Source: Glandiceps talaboti (lineage: Eukaryota; Hemichordata; Enteropneusta; Spengelidae). From it: a stretch of 64,000 nt of DNA. The translations under genes and the position numbers were made by a program. Below, in pieces: positions 58,185-64,000 of this stretch (its first letter is position 1; each line of letters starts with the position of its first letter). Under the pieces are notes generated by a model. The model did no database searches, was not told the origin of the DNA, and saw nothing but the letters and a program-made list of their open reading frames with translations. The stretch spans positions 1,421,501 through 1,485,500 of the forward strand of contig NC_135560.1 in the NCBI RefSeq assembly GCF_964340395.1, read 5' to 3'.

Positions 58185-60375
58185 CGGTCAGAATAGCTCC
58201 ACTGTTCTTTTTATTTTTTATTTTGGTAACATGTAGAAGTGGTTCAGTTCTTCAGCTCTTCACTATGCAGTTTTGTTTTAGCGATGTAATAAAGTGGTTA
58301 GTGGTTTCATATGATGTCTCACTATAAAACACATTTTACACAGAAGTTGGTAATGTATTGTACTTTTATACCACAGTCACCATTTTATCAAAAAAAATCT
58401 ACTGTTATGAAAAATTACACAAAATCTCAGAAAAATGATGACTGGGAAAATGCACACAAGAAAAAGAAAAAAAAGGATTTTTGAAGGTTGGCTATAAATA
58501 ATTCCAGTGTCTTACAGCTTTAACCCTGGAAAATTTTAATGATGAATGAAATAAACTAGGGATCTGATATAATTTTGAGGCAATTCGAATTTCAATTTTC
58601 TAACAAATTTACCAAGTCAACAACTTGAACATTCAACTTGTAGTAGACATAACATCGTCTGATATTTTAATTTATGGAGTGTCTTGTGACCGGCGCCTGT
58701 CAGCAGACTCGGCCAATTTTTTTTTCATCATTCCATTGTGTTTAAACCTTGTACTTGACATTTCGCAATATTTATAATTCTCAAAAAAATACCTCAACAT
58801 GCCTCACCTCGCTCGTACTCAAAGAAGTCCCGGTATGATCACTGACATGACTAGAGAGAACCTTTTCGGATTTACATGTCAAACGAGGAAAGATACGAAA
58901 AACATAATGCAAAGTCTGAAGCCAAATTAAAGTTGTAATTATTTTCATTATTTTTACTTGCCAAATAATTGCATTTTGGAAATGGCAAGACACGTTCATG
59001 TCGTTTACATGTAATTATAAACTGTCGGCCAATATAAACAAAGTTTGGTCAATTCACACAGTCCGCAGTGAGACTGCTCTTGCATAACTTCAACCGCATG
59101 CCTTGGCATACCTTTCTTTTGCGAGTTGTCTTCATTCTGGTTCAACGTCACTCCAAATTGCACGACAATATAGAATTAATCACAAGTTACATGTTATCTG
59201 AAAACACCAAACTTTTATAGTGGGTCTGAAGTGCAATTTTTAGTGAGTACTGTTGCATTGCTGCTTGCTGTGGAAAATCACTTGTTCAAACAAGGTTAGC
59301 TTCAGCTTCCGGGTCAAATCAGTCGTTTTCTACCGAAAATTCTTGAACGGACCGGACCGTTACACAACGATCCTACTAAATTTACTTGCCATAGTTATTT
59401 AAAACACATAAAAATCCACCTTTTTGTGATATTTGTAAACTTTCTGGTTCGTATTGAGGAAATTATGAGCGAAAAACCGGGTCGAAATTTCAGGGCCTCA
59501 AGTATGCGTCTCGAATTCGTCAGAAAATCGGTATTCCTAAATGTAATGCCAAAATGTATTTTGCTGCCACGAAAGAAGAGATGTCAGTTGAGGTTTAGAC
59601 GTTTACAGTATCTAAAATGGTGGACTCTAGTGAAAGTTATGGTGAGTTGAAAATACCCAAAAATAAGGCCCGTGAGCAGCCACTCAAAGAGTAATGGTCG
59701 CGATCTGAAGGATAGATTAGATGCACACGATGCATGCAAATGAGGGTGTTGCGGACTGGCTGATTATGTAGAAGGGGTGCAGAATTTGGATTTGAAGTTT
59801 ACAACCCTGTTTCGAACAAACACATGTCATTTGGGCGCACAATGCGTGGAATTATGACTGTAGCACATATTGCATTGCTTGTTTGACGTCAATAGTGTCT
59901 TTTGAAAAGTGGCAGTTTACTTAAAGTCTCGTGGACTGATTTCCAATATGGCGTCGGTCATAATGCTCATTAACATATTCATTTTTTCTTTAAATTACAA
60001 AAAAATAATCATCAAAAATAGAAAAGATGCGCTGACTTGAAATGAACAAATCTGACTAAGCTACCCTCTACGCATCAACACACCAGATATCAAAGCAATC
60101 TGACAAGTAGTATTTGAGGAGATGATGAAAATATCATTTTTGAAAAAAAATCATAAAAAATTGAAAACGGCACAGATCAACTTGGCATGAACAAATCTGA
60201 ATAGCCTCCCCCCAGGGAACATGCACACCATATATCGAAGTACTCTGACTGTTACTTTTGGAGAAGATGATGAAAATAAAAAAAGTTTACGGACACCTAT
60301 GATTCACTTATACTCTACTCTATAACAACCTATACCTAAAGCTACGCTTTCAGCTTTAGCTGACAGCGGAGCTAA
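58185..60375 (+). mobile_element. F3 family element (AGCTCC box), ~2.2 kb
   Basis: Left end ACCTATCGGTCAGAATAGCT then CCACTGTT; right end TCAGCTTTAGCTGACAGCGG then AGCTA followed by A. The left TAGCTCCRCTGT box is the complement of the right terminus ACAGCGGAGCTA, and the right end carries a TCAGCT..AGCTGA hairpin, so the plan equals F1 and F2. The first 750 bp recur at 62664-64000. Contains a short conserved frame (MITDMTRENLFGFTC...) and a second one at 59480-59600; neither is assigned. GAGAAGATGATGAAAAT repeats precede the tail. Confidence 0.65.
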
Positions 60376-60645
60376 AAATAAAAATAGATCAAATATTATA
60401 ATCTAAGAGGTTTAATTTAGTTTGTAATTTGTCTTTCTATTCTCAATATGCTCAAATTCAGCTGATGAATCGGTGACTCAAATTCTACGACCAGTGATCC
60501 TATAGCTACAGCTGGATGATATGTTGTTTGGAATGGTTTTGCGTCTTCAATACGGCGTATGCGGTTATCGAACTTCCGGTTGTTTCGCAGGAAAGTATCG
60601 CGAGAGGGCGCACCATATCTGACAAAGTGAGGGCCAGAATTTTCG

Positions 60646-61023
60646 TCATGGCATCTAATAGTATGGCGATGTATGAAGCTGTCAACAAAATGGGAGTAAA
60701 AGAACTCCGTGCATTCATAAAAGAGCGGAAAATTACTACTTCTAAATCTACTAGATATCGCCAGAAATGCTGTCAACCTTGGTCTTGAAACACTAAAAAA
60801 TGATAATTTTCTGAAAGAACGGAAGAGGAGACGAATAGTGGATGTCGGGCATCAGAAGATAGAACTAATCGACAGCGGAAACATTGAAAGTTGGACGGAG
60901 GACCTTCAAAATATACCCGATGTAGACATGATAAACATCTTTCTTTACCTTACTGGTGTCTGTTGCTGGACAAAAGAACGATTAGAAAATTACAAATCTG
61001 ACAACAGCTTCCAATCTGATTAA
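60646..61023 (+). pseudogene. Decayed SAP-containing protein fragment (YqaJ/SWIM-type relative)
   Basis: MASNSMAMYEAVNKMGVKEL then RAFIKERKITTSKSTRYR is a SAP-like motif. A one-base frameshift near 60765 moves the continuation to another frame: NAVNLGLETLKNDNFLKERK and IESWTEDLQNIPDVDMINIF, LYLTGVCCWTKERLENYK. The order SAP, then W..DL..(L/I)P......YL, then (R/K)LE.YKS resembles the N-terminus of large SWIM/YqaJ-type proteins common in corals and molluscs. The stop codon lies inside a foldback transposon inserted at 61012. Assignment is from memory of family texture. Confidence 0.4.
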
Positions 61024-61255
61024 AATCCGATGTAGATGTTGGCTAATCGTTCATTGCTATTTTACCTTCGTTATTATTTTGCCTGAATTGACCTTCTTGG
61101 TACATGTTTACATTTTTTAGCCTGCCTGATCGCCTCCTCTACGACCAGGCTAACAAATTTAAACATGTACCAAGAAGGTCGATTCAGGCAAAAACACGAA
61201 GGTAAAATAGCAATGAACGATTAGCCGACATCTACATCGGATTTTAATCAGATTG
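61012..61255. mobile_element. Mutator-like foldback (9-bp TSD AACAGCTTC)
   Basis: A 244-bp near-perfect palindrome: CAATCTGATTAAAATCCGAT ... complement ending 61255. Arms of about 105 bp contain GCTATTTTACCTTCGTTATT and ACATGTTTA. Flanks 61003-61011 and 61256-61264 are both AACAGCTTC. It interrupts the SAP-type fragment and supplies its TAA stop. Confidence 0.88.
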
Positions 61256-61298
61256 AACAGCTTCCAGCTACAGTCATCGCACTAGTTTCCCGGACAGC

Positions 61299-61493
61299 AA
61301 TCGTTCATTGCTATTTTACCTTCGTTATTTTGCCTGAATTGACCTTCGTGGTACATGTTTACGTTTTTATCCTGATCGGTAGAGAAGGCGATCAAACATG
61401 TGCCACGAAGGTCAATTCAGGCCAAATAACGAAAGTAAAATAGCAATGAACGATTAGCCGACATCGATCTACACCGGATTTTAATCAGATTGG
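61299..61493. mobile_element. Second foldback of the same family
   Basis: AATCGTTCATTGCTATTTTA ... complement and GATTAGCCGACATCGATCTA to GGATTTTAATCAGATTG; the left arm lacks the outer 30 bp. Related to 61012-61255 but with a different centre. Confidence 0.8.
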
Positions 61494-62660
61494 TTTTATA
61501 CAAGCTGCAATAACTGTAGCGTATATTGTGATTTTGAGGGTTCTTTCCTCTGTTTTTGTACCTTTTTCCGTTCCGATGTTTGACTGGAAGCAATCGCTAC
61601 AATTTCTCCAACGGTAACGCAAATGGACGAGGTCACACTGAAAACGTGAGTGAGATGTCAGTGTAGTACTGTGTACACTACCCGTTTCAAAATGTTACTT
61701 TTGGGTTTTCCTCACGGTCGAATTACAGGGCATGCCTTTTGAGGCGAGCGATCGCTCCGCTCGCCTACCACTCGCGCAAACTAAAATCCACGAGAGCGAT
61801 TTTCCACTCACCTGGGCCCCAACGAACCTGTACAACAGCCTGATGTTATTTGATATCATTTTCAATATGTGGTTACCATAAAAATCAACGTTTATTCGGT
61901 AAAATTACGTGGTAGGAGCGTGGAACACTTCCATGTTCATAATCGTCGATCTCCAGCTGAAGTCAGCGCTGTCATTCATGACCTATATATGTATCTGAAA
62001 TTTGCATTGCACTACCCTTATACGGGGAAAATAGTGACGTATTCGAAGCGGGACATGCATGATGTCATGGCATATCATGAATATTGATCAGCTCAGTATG
62101 CGTGGAGATTTCAACTTTCGAATCATTGCAAATTGTGCAATTACGATTGATACAATGACTATTTGTAGTTCTCATTTTCAGCAATCCATCGATGAGTTTT
62201 TAGTTTTAAATTCCGATCGGCCTAGTTTTGTTAGAACGGGGTTTTTGGACACCATCCGGCATCCGGCATCCTACGTGAATGTCTCCTCCGGAACATGAAC
62301 AACAACTGCGATTTATAGTAGCTACACAAAGTACATGCCCAGAGTTCTGACAATAGCTTGGCGATGTTTTGGAGGGCATTGATATGAAAGAATGACAATA
62401 AAATAAGATCAATTATTTTACAAAATAAAAATAAAAATAAGCTGTCGATATTTTTCCCACCTTATCTTATTATTCTCGTGCAGTTTTCAGAGAAATTCCC
62501 GGGTTTTTATTTCATAATCTCCAACACGCAGTTTCATTGTTTTTGTCCGATGATCTATTCAACTGCCGACCACGTCTGTTTTACCTCCATGACTTTATCG
62601 ACTGCTGTAACATATAAAATATTTGCTCGAATTTTCGCCTTGTGATTTCTAAAACAAGCG
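61494..62660. other. Unassigned region, short open frames
   Basis: Open frames at 61869-62087 (LRGRSVEHFHVHNRRSPAEV ...) and 62059-62298 have no family I recognise and no splice or start context. The composition is less AT-rich than the introns. It may be the remainder of a transposon that carried the SAP-type gene. Confidence 0.3.
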
Positions 62661-62663
62661 ACC

Positions 62664-64000
62664 TATCGGTCAGAATAGCTCCGCTGTTTTTTTTTTTAAT
62701 TTAATTTTTTATTTTGGTGACATGTAGAAGTGGTTCAGGTCTTCAGCTCTTCACTATGCAGTTTTGTTTTAGCGATGCAATAAAGTGGTTAGTGGTTTCA
62801 TATGATGTCTCACTATAAAACACATTTTACACAGAAGTTGGTAATGTATTGTACTTTTATACCATAGTCACCATTTTATGACAAAGATCTACTGTTATGA
62901 AAAATTGCACAAAATCTCAGAAAAAAATGACTGGGAAATGCACACAAGAAAAAGAAAAAAAGAGGATTTTGAGGTTGGCTATAAATAATTCCAGTGTCTT
63001 ACAGCTGTAACCCTGGAAAATTTTAATGATGAATGAAATAAACTAGGGATCTAAAATAATTTTGAGGCAATTTGAATTTCAATTTTCTAACAAATTTACA
63101 AAGTTAACAACATTCAACTTGTACTAGTTGTGGTAGATATATATAGGGAAGAAATGTATTAATCGCCATCTTAGTTTCCGTACGGCGACAATCTCAAGTA
63201 CCCGGAAGAGAGTCATTCTCAGCCATACGTTACAGTGGTAACACTCGTTCATGTTCGGTTACCTTTCACAAAGAAAACACAACGAAATGGTTGAAATGAT
63301 CTTTTTTTTTAAATTTCTTTTCATCACAACAACAAAATCTGCGTGATCAAAAGTGTTGTAAACTAAACCAGAAAGAATTATCGGACTGGCTAAACTTCCC
63401 GATGAACTGGAGTAAGGTCCTACTACTTCCAAGTAAGCCTCGATAGTACTATAGTACGTGAGAAAATCGTCTCAAACTAGCGATACAACTTTCAAAATAT
63501 AACTTGACATGTCTTCATTTGTTAGAGTTATACAATTCAAGACGGGTTTTCACTCGAAAACAACAATTCTGTGAATAATGACACTCTGAACGCAGAGATT
63601 TCTCGGATGATGTTACCACTGTAACGTATGGCTGACAACGACTTGCTTCCGGGTTAGTCCCTCGTGCATACGGGTGGATTGTCGGCGATTAATACATACA
63701 TCGTCTGATATTTTAATTCACAGTGTTTCTTGTGACCGGCGCCTGTCAGCAGACTCTGCCATTTTTTTCATCATTCCATTGTATTTAAACCTTGTACTTG
63801 ACATTTCGCAATATTTATAATTCTCAACAAAATACCTCAACATGCCTCACTTCGCTCGTACTCAAAGCAGCCCCGCGCAGTATGATCACTGACACTGATG
63901 ACATGATGAGAGAGAACCTTTTCGGATTTACATGTAAAACGGGGAAAGATACGCAAAACATAATGCAAAGTCTGAAGCCAAATTAAAGTTGTAATTATTT
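62664..64000 (+). mobile_element. F3 family second copy, truncated by window end
   Basis: Starts ACCTATCGGTCAGAATAGCT then CCGCTGTT and follows 58185-58960 almost base for base (GTAGAAGTGGTTCAGGTCTT, CACTATAAAACACATTTTAC), interrupted at 63154-63697 by a MITE. The conserved frame ENLFGFTC...KDTQNIMQSLKPN reappears at 63911-63986. Confidence 0.75.
63154..63697. mobile_element. Long-TIR MITE nested in F3
   Basis: Ends ATGTATTAATCGCC and its complement GGCGATTAATACAT. A second inverted block AGCCATACGTTACAGTGGTA (63220) pairs with TACCACTGTAACGTATGGCT (63615). The other F3 copy lacks this segment, confirming insertion. Confidence 0.85.

Noticed and set aside
61869-62298. Two open frames as a possible gene
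   Set aside because: No recognisable family, no splice sites or start context; left as unassigned.

Overview
The window is eukaryotic: AT-rich, intron-dominated and very rich in microsatellites, minisatellites and small non-autonomous transposons. One protein-coding gene is clear. It lies on the minus strand and is a homologue of the insulin/IGF-1 receptor (INSR/IGF1R). I could chain twelve consecutive exons (55343 down to 3643) by GT-AG sites, matching intron phases and continuous homology: furin-like cysteine-rich region, L2 domain, FnIII-1, FnIII-2 with the insert domain and alpha-CT segment, a furin-type cleavage site, FnIII-3 and the transmembrane helix. The exons total 2,350 bp (about 783 codons) spread over 51.7 kb. 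The L1 domain should lie beyond the right edge and the juxtamembrane and kinase exons beyond the left edge. Exon sizes close to human INSR (145 and 127 bp for two exons, from memory) and slowly evolving protein sequence suggest a marine invertebrate, deuterostome or lophotrochozoan; I cannot name the species.

The rest is intronic and mostly repeats. Three abundant families share one unusual plan: a subterminal TAG-box at the left end that is the inverted complement of the right terminus, a right end in CTA, short hairpins, a simple-repeat tail and, in two families, a core of tandem 118-bp or 151-bp satellite-like units. Three nested sites show family F1 inserted between two A residues without target duplication, which fits Helentron/HINE-type rolling-circle elements. 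Other insertions include three hAT-like elements with 5-bp duplications, two Mutator-like foldbacks with 9-bp duplications, a TA-flanked element, a SINE-like retroposon with a 16-bp duplication, a 5'-truncated Rex1/CR1-like LINE (about 915-2325), and decayed fragments of THAP-type and SAP-containing proteins.

The most unusual feature is the relation of tandem arrays to exons. Two minisatellites (48-bp unit at 8413-8947; 53-bp unit at 44152-44464 plus 46179-46680) are built from the last 20-25 bp of a receptor exon plus its own 5' splice site, so the real donor is followed by about 10 and 15 decoy donors. Six of twelve receptor donors have a tandem array within about 200 bp downstream. Layout from right to left: F3 elements and transposon fragments (57.5-64 kb); cysteine-rich exons with F1/F2 copies (50-57 kb); L2 exons with 53-bp, 28-bp and 77-bp arrays (39-47 kb); FnIII-1 exons with TA/AC and 30-bp arrays (21-36 kb); insert-domain exon (14 kb); cleavage-site, FnIII-3 and transmembrane exons (3.6-9.3 kb); LINE fragment and F2 array (1-2.3 kb).
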